Part shown: piece by piece, positions 26,704 through 34,972 of the stretch | Position numbering within the stretch: the first letter of the stretch is position 1 | Layout: each line of letters begins with the position of its first letter | Source: Paenochrobactrum pullorum | Lineage (GTDB): Bacteria; Pseudomonadota; Alphaproteobacteria; Rhizobiales; Rhizobiaceae | Assembly (NCBI RefSeq): GCF_041929845.1 | Contig: NZ_JBHEEH010000003.1 | Span: forward strand, 1-64,000 | Direction: 5' to 3' | Length of the DNA stretch: 64,000 nt | Translations under genes and position numbers: made by a program | Notes under the pieces: generated by a model | Database searches by the model: none | What the model saw: the letters and a program-made list of their open reading frames with translations, nothing else | Told to the model about the DNA's origin: nothing

Positions 26704-28275
26704 ATGTCTACTATCATTAAACTTGCCGCCGCCGCTTTGGCGCTTTCAGTCAGCGCATTTTCTGCGCAAGCCGAAACAGTTAAATGGGGTTCGCGGGCGG
26801 ATATTTACTCGCTCGATCCAAATTCCATTCCATCCACCTCGAACCTTGCCTTCCTCAATCATATTTATGAAGGCCTAATCCGCTATGACAAGACCTTCAA
26901 GCTTGAACCGGCGCTCGCCACAGAGTGGGAATTGGTCGACAATAAAAGCTGGCGCTTCAAACTGCGTGAAGGCGTAAAATTCCACGACGGAGCAGAATTT
27001 ACCGCAGATGATGTTGTTGCTTCCTTCAAGCGCGCGGGTGATCCGAATTCACCGCTCAAAGGTAATATGCCGCTTTATAAAGACGTTCGAAAAATTGATG
27101 ATCACACAGTTGAAATCGATGTGACTTCACCATCATCGCTTTTCCTCAATGACATCACCAATATTTTTATCTTCGATGAAGGCTGGCTCAAAGCCAACAA
27201 TACTGAAGAACCAACACGCTATGATGAGGGTAAAGAAGGCTACGCCACAACGCACACCAACGGCACCGGCCCTTTCCAATTGGAAAGCCGCAAACCGGAT
27301 GCCATGACGGTTCTGACAGCCTATGAAAATTGGTGGGACGAGCGCCAACATAATGTTGATCGTCTTGAATATATTCCAATTACCTCTGCGGCCACGCGTG
27401 TTGCCGCTCTCCTTTCCGGCGAGATCGATATTATTGACAGTGCACCTATTCAGGATCTCGATCGCTTGAATGCCGATCCGAACGTAAATGTTAAAAGCCT
27501 GACCGAGTTGCGTACGGTTTTCGTCGGCTTTAACCGCCGTGACAAGTTACCAAATGGTGCGGAAAATCCGTTTAACGACATTCGTGTGCGTCAGGCGTTT
27601 GAATTGGCGATTGATCGTGATCTGATCAATAAACGTGTCATGCGTGGGCTGGCGCGCCCTTCCGGTTCACTGATTGCACCTGATATTGCAGGTTATTCAG
27701 CTGAAATTGATACCTATGAGCCAGCCAATGCGGAAAAAGCGCGGGCGCTCTTGGCAGAAGCGGGCAAAGAAGGTCTCGCTTTCAATTATACCTGCATGAA
27801 CGATGAAAGCATCAATGAAGAAGATTGGTGTCAGGCCATTTCAAACTTACTGACCCGTGCAGGTTTCAAACCGACAATCGACATGGGGCCGCGCGCTATT
27901 CAATCTCCTAAGCGTTCAAAAGGTGAAACTGAAGTTTTCAACTTAAGCTGGGCCAATGAACCGACACTGGATGCCTTTTCACTGCTTTCGCAAGTGCTCG
28001 CAACTAAAGATGGCACATTTGGCGTTTCAAACTATGGCGGATGGTCGGTTCCGGCTCTCGATGAAAAAGTGCGCGAGGCTGCAAATATGGTTGATCCGGA
28101 TGAGCGTATCAAACTGGAGGGCGAAGCTTTGAAGATCGCCAAAGATGAAGTGATGGCCATTCCGCTGCATCAACAGCCGATTGCATGGGCAACAAACAAG
28201 AAAATTGAGTCAATGGATTTACGGGCCGACAATAAAGCACGCCATTGGTTCACCGTTGTAGGTCAGGCCAAATAA
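26704..28275 (+). CDS. Family 5 periplasmic solute-binding protein
   Basis: 523 residues from ATG 26704 (AGGAGAGGAAC just upstream). The signal peptide is clear, with cleavage probably after AFSAQA. The mature protein is an SBP_bac_5 member: LNHIYEGLIRYDKTF, WRFKLREGVKFHDGAEFTADDVVASF, GTGPFQLE and NDIRVRQAFELAIDRDLI. It delivers ligand to the permeases at 20053 and 21031. Peptide, nickel and various amide importers use this family, so the ligand is open. A strong terminator follows. Confidence 0.88.
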   Translation: MSTIIKLAAAALALSVSAFSAQAETVKWGSRADIYSLDPNSIPSTSNLAFLNHIYEGLIRYDKTFKLEPALATEWELVDNKSWRFKLREGVKFHDGAEFTADDVVASFKRAGDPNSPLKGNMPLYKDVRKIDDHTVEIDVTSPSSLFLNDITNIFIFDEGWLKANNTEEPTRYDEGKEGYATTHTNGTGPFQLESRKPDAMTVLTAYENWWDERQHNVDRLEYIPITSAATRVAALLSGEIDIIDSAPIQDLDRLNADPNVNVKSLTELRTVFVGFNRRDKLPNGAENPFNDIRVRQAFELAIDRDLINKRVMRGLARPSGSLIAPDIAGYSAEIDTYEPANAEKARALLAEAGKEGLAFNYTCMNDESINEEDWCQAISNLLTRAGFKPTIDMGPRAIQSPKRSKGETEVFNLSWANEPTLDAFSLLSQVLATKDGTFGVSNYGGWSVPALDEKVREAANMVDPDERIKLEGEALKIAKDEVMAIPLHQQPIAWATNKKIESMDLRADNKARHWFTVVGQAK

Positions 28276-28285
28276 TAAAACTATC

Positions 28286-28316
28286 ATGCCGCTCCGTTTT
28301 GACGGAGCGGCATTTT
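28286..28316 (+). terminator. Rho-independent terminator after the binding protein
   Basis: An 11-bp stem (ATGCCGCTCCG paired with CGGAGCGGCAT) encloses a 6-base loop; TTTT follows at 313-316. It lies 10 bases after the binding-protein stop and just before the second amidohydrolase paralogue. It either ends the importer transcript or lowers read-through into 28330. Confidence 0.8.
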
Positions 28317-28329
28317 ATGAGGGGGCTTC

Positions 28330-29814
28330 ATGCCGAACGAGCTTGATAAATTACACTTGGGGCAGCGTCCCCAAGGCCGAACTCTGCTGACCGCAGATTG
28401 GCTTTTGGGTTATCGCGACGGCAGCCATGTTTTTCACCGCAATGGCGAATTGGTGATTGAAGGCAATTGCATAATCTATGTCGGCTCACGCTTTGAAGGT
28501 GACGTTGCGCGCCATCTTGATTTTGGTGCCGCACTGATATCTCCGGGTTTGATCGACCTTGATGCTCTGTCCGATCTTGATACTTATAGTCTCGTTCTTG
28601 ATAACCAGCCGGGCTGGTCGCGCGGGCGCATCCATCCTGATACCTATCTGGCAAAAGGGGCTTACGAAATGTATTCCCCTGAAGAGCTTGCTTTCCAGAA
28701 GAAATTTTCATTCGCCACCTCACTTTTAAACGGTGTGACAACCGCACTGCCGATTGCATCCTTATATTATCGTGAATGGGCGGAAACGGCGCATGAATTT
28801 GATGCTGCTGCCGATGCAGCCATTGATATTGGCTTAAGGGTTTTCTTAAGTCCTGCTTATCGATCGGGTGGTGCAGTCGTTGATCAGCACGGCACGATTG
28901 ATCTTTATTTTGATGAAGAACGCGGCTTTAAAGGCCTTGAAACGGCATGTGATTTTATCCGTCGTCGCGCGGGCGATGGTGCCGGTTTGATCAATGGTTT
29001 GCTTGCACCTGACCGCGTCGAAACCAATACGGCCAAATTGATGCAAGCGACATTCAAAGCAGCAGATGAGCTTGATGTTCCTGTTCGCATTCACATGGCG
29101 CAAGGTCAATTCGAGGTTGATATGATGCGCCGTTTGCATGACGCAACTTCAGCTGAATGGCTCACCTCACTTGGTTGTTTCAATGATCGGGTGATCGCAC
29201 CACACGGCACCCACGCAACTGAAACTGATCTTGATCTTTATGCCGAACATGGCGTGACACTTGCGCATTCCCCGCTTGTCTCTGCACGTATGGGTTCTAT
29301 TTTGAAAAGCTTTGCGTCGATACGGCAAAAAGGCATCAATATCGGTATGGCGACCGATACCGCACCACAGGATATGTGGATGAATATGCTGACAGGTCTT
29401 ACGGCCTGCCGGATTGCGGAAAAGCGTTCCGATGCCGCCTTCAGCGCGGATTTTTTTAATGCTGCCACCCTTGGTGGAGCACGCGCTTTAAAACGTTCCG
29501 ACATTGGCAAACTCGAAGCTGGCGCACTTGCTGATATCGCCATCTTCCGGCTGGATGATCCGGCGATGACCCCAACCGTTGATCCAATCACAACATTGGT
29601 TCTGGGCGGGACAGGCAAAGTTACCGAAGCGGTTTTTGTTGATGGCAGATTGTCAATGCGCCGTGGTCAGGTGGCTAATATCGATATCAAAGCCGCACGC
29701 GTGCAAGCGCAAACACAATTTGAAGGCTTGGTCGAAAAATATCCCGACCGGAGCTGGAAACATCCTTCTGTAAACCAGCTTTTCCGCCCCGCTTTTCCCA
29801 TTATTGAATATTGA
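28330..29814 (+). CDS. Chlorohydrolase-like amidohydrolase without HxH (paralogue 2)
   Basis: 494 residues, similar throughout to the 23160 product. It has the same DLDALSDLDT (residues 76-85) in place of HxH, EMYSPEELAFQKKFSF, LLNGVTTALPIASLYYREW, IHMAQGQFEV, APHGTHATETDLDLYAEHG and the Asp in GMATDTAPQDM. GAGGGGGCTTC precedes the start. The pair probably arose by duplication and may handle two related substrates or form one hetero-oligomer. No function is established from the sequence. Confidence 0.8.
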   Translation: MPNELDKLHLGQRPQGRTLLTADWLLGYRDGSHVFHRNGELVIEGNCIIYVGSRFEGDVARHLDFGAALISPGLIDLDALSDLDTYSLVLDNQPGWSRGRIHPDTYLAKGAYEMYSPEELAFQKKFSFATSLLNGVTTALPIASLYYREWAETAHEFDAAADAAIDIGLRVFLSPAYRSGGAVVDQHGTIDLYFDEERGFKGLETACDFIRRRAGDGAGLINGLLAPDRVETNTAKLMQATFKAADELDVPVRIHMAQGQFEVDMMRRLHDATSAEWLTSLGCFNDRVIAPHGTHATETDLDLYAEHGVTLAHSPLVSARMGSILKSFASIRQKGINIGMATDTAPQDMWMNMLTGLTACRIAEKRSDAAFSADFFNAATLGGARALKRSDIGKLEAGALADIAIFRLDDPAMTPTVDPITTLVLGGTGKVTEAVFVDGRLSMRRGQVANIDIKAARVQAQTQFEGLVEKYPDRSWKHPSVNQLFRPAFPIIEY

Positions 29815-29824
29815 CGAGGTTGCT

Positions 29825-31291
29825 ATGATTGAAACCATTTTCACAAATGCCACTGTTTTGACGATGGACGCCGACCGCCGGATCATCGAAAATGGTTTTG
29901 TGCGTGTTGCAGGCGACCGGATTATCGGGATTGGCCGATCGGATGAAGCTGCACCTAAACCAGAAGACAAAGTGATTGATTGCCACGGCAAACTGGTTAT
30001 GCCCGGCCTTATCGACGCGCATGGTCATGCCGGACATTGTTTGATCCGCGGCATTGGTGTTGATACCAATCCGTTATGGATGCGTATTGTGACACCTGCT
30101 TATTGGCATGCGACCACGCGTGAATTCTGGGCTGTCGAAGGCATGGTTTCTGGCTTGGAGCGTCTTCGCGCCGGTGTCACAACTGGTGTCAGCATCATCA
30201 GTTCCATGCCACGCAGCGATGATCCCGAATTTGCTATTGGTCATGCCCGCGCTTATGAACAAATAGGCCTGCGCGAGATTATTTGTACCGGTCCCGCAGG
30301 CCTGCCGTGGCCGCGAGAGGCAACACGCTGGGACAGCGGCAAGCCTGTACGCCATGCCGTGACTTTTGATGAAATGATGGAAGGGGCAGAGGCAACCATC
30401 CAATCCATTGATGGCAGCGGCGATGGTCGCATTCGTGTTTATTTAACCCCTTTTACCATCGTGCCTTCGGTTGACCCGTCCAATATGTCTTCGCCTGATC
30501 AAGCAGCACAGCTCAAACAGGTTGATCGTGATCATGCCCGCTCTGTCAGAGAACTTGCACGTAAATATGGTGTGAGGCTTCATTCAGATGCTTTTGCGGG
30601 TCAAATCAGACTTGCGGCGCAAGACAAAGAAAATGCGCTGCTTGGCCCTGATATTCATCTACAGCATTGCTGGGGTATTTCGCATCAGGAAATTGATATT
30701 CTGGCCGAGACCGGCACCTCTGTCACCCATGCACCTCCCGGCCGTTCTACGCCGGTGATTGAAATGATGGCTCGCGGTGTCAATGTGGCGATTACCACCG
30801 ATGGAACGGCACCAAACCGCTTTTTTGATATTTTGCAAACGGCGCGGCTGTTCCAAGCAACCCAGCATGTCTTGCGTAATCATGACCGCTATTATTTCCC
30901 GCCGGGTAAAGTACTGGAAATGATCACTATCGACGCGGCGCGTGCTTTGGGACTGGATCATGAAATCGGCTCGCTGGAAATTGGCAAAAAGGCAGATATT
31001 ATCGTCATCGATATGCAAGCACCTCACCTGACGCCTGATTGGCAGCCGGTGCATCGTTTGATTGCGCAAGCAATTGGCAGTGATGTTGAAACCGTGATGG
31101 TCAATGGCAAAACCATCTATGATGACCGCCGTGCACTGAACGTCGATGAAGCGGAAGCTTTACACGAAGGCAACCGTGTTGCCCGTGAATTTGTCACCAG
31201 AGCCGGACTTGGCGAGCATCTTCGAGATCCGGGCTGGGGGCAGGTTTACCGCACTTTCGACGAGCCTGTCGAAGTCGCACCCTGGTCATAA
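29825..31291 (+). CDS. TRZ/ATZ-type amidohydrolase (deaminase-like)
   Basis: 488 residues from ATG 29825 (GACGAGG upstream). Here the metal site is complete: DAHGHAGH (His66, His68), VRLHSDAF, DIHLQHCWGISHQEI and the Asp in AITTDGTAPNRF. The layout is that of the TRZ/ATZ and S-adenosylhomocysteine/guanine deaminase group, which removes amino or chloro groups from rings. It follows paralogue 2 by 10 bases, and a terminator follows it. The exact substrate is unknown. Confidence 0.82.
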   Translation: MIETIFTNATVLTMDADRRIIENGFVRVAGDRIIGIGRSDEAAPKPEDKVIDCHGKLVMPGLIDAHGHAGHCLIRGIGVDTNPLWMRIVTPAYWHATTREFWAVEGMVSGLERLRAGVTTGVSIISSMPRSDDPEFAIGHARAYEQIGLREIICTGPAGLPWPREATRWDSGKPVRHAVTFDEMMEGAEATIQSIDGSGDGRIRVYLTPFTIVPSVDPSNMSSPDQAAQLKQVDRDHARSVRELARKYGVRLHSDAFAGQIRLAAQDKENALLGPDIHLQHCWGISHQEIDILAETGTSVTHAPPGRSTPVIEMMARGVNVAITTDGTAPNRFFDILQTARLFQATQHVLRNHDRYYFPPGKVLEMITIDAARALGLDHEIGSLEIGKKADIIVIDMQAPHLTPDWQPVHRLIAQAIGSDVETVMVNGKTIYDDRRALNVDEAEALHEGNRVAREFVTRAGLGEHLRDPGWGQVYRTFDEPVEVAPWS

Positions 31292-31324
31292 GATAAAAGA
31301 AGCCCCATGATGCAGATATGATTT

Positions 31325-31357
31325 AAAAAAGAGGCCGATAACGGCCTCTTTTGTTTT
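31325..31357 (+). terminator. Rho-independent terminator
   Basis: A GAGGCCG/CGGCCTC stem with a 4-base loop (31331-31348) is preceded by A6 and followed by TTTTGTTTT. It sits between the convergent genes ending at 31291 (plus) and 31377 (minus) and should work in both directions. Confidence 0.85.
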
Positions 31358-31376
31358 ATAATATAATCAAAGTCGC

Positions 31377-32318
31377 TTAATCATCTTTGCCGTAAATACC
31401 GGTATGGATGACACCATCAGCACCGCACCAAGCACGGTACATGCCCGGACTATTAAATGGCAGTTCAATATTGCCTTTGCCATCAATAGCAATCAATCCG
31501 CCTGAACCACCCACTTCACCCAATTCACGCACCACATCACCTGCGGCTTGCGCAAGGCTTTGATTGGCCCAACGCATACGTGCATCAATTTCGTGCCCCA
31601 CTGCCCAACGAATGAAATATTCACCATGACCGGTGGCAGAAATAGCAGCGGTTTTATCATCTGCCCAAGTGCCTGCGCCGATAACTGGGCTGTCGCCTAC
31701 ACGACCAGGTGTTTTCGCAGTCATGCCGCCTGTGGACGTTGCAGCCGCAACATGGCCATGTTTGTCCAGCGCCACAGCACCCACAGTGCCATGTTTACGA
31801 GCCGGATCACCATCATCGGCCAGACCCAAACGGCGGCGCTCCATTTCGGCATTCAAAGCATCAAGGCGTTGCTGGGTGGAAAACCATTCCGGTTCCATCA
31901 TTTCCAACTCTGCTTTTTCACAAAAACGTTTGGCACCCTCACCCCCCAAAAAGACATGCTCCGTTTTTTCCATCACTGCACGGGCGGCCAAAACCGGATG
32001 ACGCGGGCCACAAATACCGGTAATCGCTCCGCAATCCCGTGTTGCACCATCCATAACGGCCGCATCCATTTCATGGGTTGCATCAGTCGTAAAAACAGCG
32101 CCTCGTCCGGCGTTAAAAAGAGGATTGTCTTCCAGTGCCATCACGGCAGCAGTTACAGCATCAAGAGCGGTTCCGCCTTCATTCAAAATATTCAAACCTG
32201 CTTCCAGACAGGCTTTGAGACCTGCATGATATGCAGCTTCACGATCCGGTGTCATATTGGTTTTCAAGATCGTGCCCGCACCACCGTGGAGTGCAATAAC
32301 AGGAGTAATTTCAGACAT
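31377..32318 (-). CDS. Isoaspartyl peptidase/L-asparaginase (Ntn hydrolase)
   Basis: 313 residues from ATG 32318 (GAGGAATATT upstream; an extension to 32393 is less likely). Plant-type asparaginase features: PVIALHGGAGT at the start, NPLFNAGRGAVFT, MDGATRDCGAITG, and the self-cleavage site HG-TVGAVALD with Thr178 as the new N-terminal nucleophile, then GRVGDSPVIGAG and ATGHGEYFIR. It should split beta-aspartyl dipeptides and asparagine after autoprocessing. It is divergent from the D-aminopeptidase gene at 32548, suggesting joint use on unusual peptides. Confidence 0.9.
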   Translation of the reverse strand: MSEITPVIALHGGAGTILKTNMTPDREAAYHAGLKACLEAGLNILNEGGTALDAVTAAVMALEDNPLFNAGRGAVFTTDATHEMDAAVMDGATRDCGAITGICGPRHPVLAARAVMEKTEHVFLGGEGAKRFCEKAELEMMEPEWFSTQQRLDALNAEMERRRLGLADDGDPARKHGTVGAVALDKHGHVAAATSTGGMTAKTPGRVGDSPVIGAGTWADDKTAAISATGHGEYFIRWAVGHEIDARMRWANQSLAQAAGDVVRELGEVGGSGGLIAIDGKGNIELPFNSPGMYRAWCGADGVIHTGIYGKDD

Positions 32319-32547
32319 AATATTCCTCAGATATTGGTATGTCCGGTGCATAAATGCCACCGATAAAAATGCCGGACTTTTTGTATAGAACAATGCGCGT
32401 GAGAAAGAAATAAAGCGGTTTCGTTGATTTCAAAAAGTTGAAGCCGTTTTTATGAAAGTTTGAGAAATAATTTACCAACACAGCGGCAACATCGTTTAAA
32501 AGATTGACAATAAACAACGAACTTAATCGGAATGGCCGGAGGGAAAG

Positions 32548-33369
32548 ATGCGGGTTTATATATGTGCGGATATTGAAGGTGTTGCAGGCGTTGTCACGTC
32601 CCAGCAAGGCCAACCCGGCAATCCGGAATATGAGCGCGCACGACGTTTAATGACAGAAGAAGTCAATGCAGCCATAGAAGGTGCCTTGGCGGGTGGTGCC
32701 GATTACATACTGGTTAATGACTCTCATGGCCCTATGGTCAATATTATTCCGGAATTATTGCATTCATCCGCAGAGCTTATTCTCGGACGCCCAAAAAAAT
32801 TCAACATGGCGGCCGGTCTGGATGAAAGCTTCGACATGCTTTTCTTTACCGGTCATCATGCCAGTGCAGCGCAATATGGTGTTCTTGCCCATACGACCAA
32901 TGGATTTGCTTTTCGCGGCATAAAACTGAATGGCCAACAGGTTGGCGAACCCGGTTTTTACGGCGCTTATGCCGGTGAACTTGGTGTACCTGTCGCCTTG
33001 ATCACCGGTGATGATCAAACAGAGAAGGAAAACCGCCCGTTTTTCCCTGAAGCAGTATTTGCAACTGTCAAAACAGCTCTCGGTAACCGAGCAGCACGTC
33101 AGGTGTCTGTTCATAATGCACGCATGATGATCCGCGATCTTGCCAAAAAAGCGGTTGAACGCAAAAATGAGCTGAAGCCTTGGAAGCCTTTTACTGGCCG
33201 TATTCATGCTGAATTTACGATGAATTCGCCACTTCTTGCCGATCAGATGGCGATTATTCCTTGCGCCCAACGAACAGACGCAACAACCATTAGCTTTGAC
33301 TGTGAAAATATTGCTGAAGCGGTCGGATGGATGGGTGTTCTTTCAGGCCTCTCCGCCAGTGTAAGATAA
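32548..33369 (+). CDS. M55-family D-aminopeptidase (DppA-like)
   Basis: 273 residues; GGAGGGAAAG precedes ATG 32548. The zinc-site residues of the Bacillus subtilis DppA type can be aligned: Asp8 and Glu10 in ADIEGV, His60 in NDSHG, His104 in TGHHA, and the Glu of VGEPGFYGA near 134. DppA is a zinc peptidase that frees N-terminal D-amino acids and forms a decamer. Its presence near a Dpp-type importer points to peptide or D-amino-acid amide substrates. It is the last plus-strand gene of the island. Confidence 0.88.
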   Translation: MRVYICADIEGVAGVVTSQQGQPGNPEYERARRLMTEEVNAAIEGALAGGADYILVNDSHGPMVNIIPELLHSSAELILGRPKKFNMAAGLDESFDMLFFTGHHASAAQYGVLAHTTNGFAFRGIKLNGQQVGEPGFYGAYAGELGVPVALITGDDQTEKENRPFFPEAVFATVKTALGNRAARQVSVHNARMMIRDLAKKAVERKNELKPWKPFTGRIHAEFTMNSPLLADQMAIIPCAQRTDATTISFDCENIAEAVGWMGVLSGLSASVR

Positions 33370-33388
33370 GTTTAAATCCAGCAACAAA

Positions 33389-33421
33389 CTCCGATCATGT
33401 CATAGATTGAAATGATCGGAG
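33389..33421. terminator. Convergent hairpin terminator
   Basis: A 10-bp perfect stem (CTCCGATCAT/ATGATCGGAG) with a 13-base loop lies between the D-aminopeptidase gene and gltD, which converge here. Neither side has a strong T-run (TTTGTTG on the minus side), so it may be a weak terminator. Confidence 0.55.
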
Positions 33422-33470
33422 AAATCATTATTAAGCCTCCGGCTAAACAAGCGATACTGTTAGCGTTTGT

Positions 33471-34940
33471 TTACGAAGGCAACAAACTTGCGCCCATCAG
33501 TTGCAAATCAATAGCGCGTGCTGCCTGTCTCCCCTCACGTATAGCCCACACCACCAAAGATTGCCCCCGCCTGACATCACCGGCGACAAAAAGTTTGGCG
33601 ACTGTTGAGCGATAATCCGTCGTATTGGCTAAAACACTGACATTGCCGCGTGTGTCGGTTTTCAGTTTTAACCGCTCACCCAATTGTTCAATCACACTCT
33701 GCTGGTCAGGGCCGCTAAAACCCAGTGCAATAAATGCCAAATCAGCCTGTAAGATAAATTCCGTGCCGGCAATAGGCTTACGTCTTTCATCAACACTGCA
33801 ACAGGTTATATGGGTTAATTTACCATTTTCACCACCAAACCCGAGTGTCGCCACCTGAAATTCGCGCATTGCTCCTTCAGCTTGTGATGAGGAAATACGA
33901 AGTTTAGTTGCCCAATATGGCCAGACACCAAGCTTGTCTTCCCGCAACGGAGGCTCAGGGCGGATATCAAGCTGTGTGACCTGCACCGCGCCTTGACGAA
34001 ATGCAGTACCGACGCAGTCAGATGCAGTATCGCCACCGCCCACAACCACCACACGTTTTCCATCAGCCGAGATTGTTTCATTGAGCTGCCAATGCCGCGA
34101 TTGCTCATCCTCTTTGCCGACACGACGGTTTTGTTGAACCAGATAAGACATGGCATCATAGACACCATGCAGCTCACGCCCCGGCAAGGCCGGATCGCGT
34201 GGTGTCTCTGCACCGCCGCAATAGAGCACGGCATCGTAATCATCCAATAATTGCTGAATTGCTATATCTTTGCCAATTTCAATGCCGCAATGAAAATTGA
34301 CCCCTTCACCCTGCATTTGCGCTAGACGACGGTCGATCAGATGTTTTTGCATTTTAAAATCAGGAATACCATAACGCAGCAAGCCACCGGCACGGCTTTC
34401 ACGCTCATAAACATCAACCCCGTGTCCAGCCCGTGCCAACTGTTGCGCTGCTGCCAAACCTGCCGGTCCTGAACCAATAATTGCCACGCGTTTGCCGGTT
34501 TTGATGGCAGCAATTTGTGGCTGCATCAATCCCAATTCGAAAGCTTTATCTGCCAAAGCCTGTTCGATCGTTTTGATCGCCACAGGCATATCTTCGAGAT
34601 TAAGCGTGCAAGATTCCTCACACGGTGCCGGACAAACACGACCGGTAAATTCCGGAAAATTATTTGTCGAATGAAGATTGACAATCGCTTCTTGCCATTG
34701 ACCGGAATAAACCAAATCATTCCAATCGGGGATCTGATTATTGACCGGACAACCAGTGTCACCACCTTTATCACCATGGCAAAAAGGCACGCCGCAATCC
34801 ATACAGCGCGCAGCCTGCCTTTGCACTTCTGTTGTGCTTAAAGGCAGCGTAAATTCACGAAAATGCCTGATACGATCCGAGGCTGGCTGATATGGCGCAA
34901 CCTGCCGATCAATCTCCATAAAACCTGTAACTTTACCCAT
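33471..34940 (-). CDS. gltD: Glutamate synthase (NADPH) small chain
   Basis: 489 residues. The N-terminal iron-sulfur region has ARCMDCGVPFCH (Cys46, Cys49, Cys54), VCPAPCEESC follows near 105, then the FAD site RVAIIGSGPAGLAAAQ (about 150) and the NADPH site VVVVGGGDTASDCVG (about 290). The C-terminal LFVAGDVRRGQSLVVWAIREGRQAA is conserved. It passes electrons from NADPH to GltB for ammonia assimilation. It follows gltB by 32 bases, in the usual gltBD arrangement. Confidence 0.95.
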   Translation of the reverse strand: MGKVTGFMEIDRQVAPYQPASDRIRHFREFTLPLSTTEVQRQAARCMDCGVPFCHGDKGGDTGCPVNNQIPDWNDLVYSGQWQEAIVNLHSTNNFPEFTGRVCPAPCEESCTLNLEDMPVAIKTIEQALADKAFELGLMQPQIAAIKTGKRVAIIGSGPAGLAAAQQLARAGHGVDVYERESRAGGLLRYGIPDFKMQKHLIDRRLAQMQGEGVNFHCGIEIGKDIAIQQLLDDYDAVLYCGGAETPRDPALPGRELHGVYDAMSYLVQQNRRVGKEDEQSRHWQLNETISADGKRVVVVGGGDTASDCVGTAFRQGAVQVTQLDIRPEPPLREDKLGVWPYWATKLRISSSQAEGAMREFQVATLGFGGENGKLTHITCCSVDERRKPIAGTEFILQADLAFIALGFSGPDQQSVIEQLGERLKLKTDTRGNVSVLANTTDYRSTVAKLFVAGDVRRGQSLVVWAIREGRQAARAIDLQLMGASLLPS

Positions 34941-34972
34941 TTCAATAACCTGTTCTTGAGCTGGAATGTGAT

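Noticed and set aside
31548..32366. A 272-codon plus-strand frame opposite the isoaspartyl peptidase gene
   Set aside because: It is a complementary-strand shadow. The minus-strand product has every conserved motif, while this frame gives a Cys/His/Thr-rich sequence with no recognisable family.
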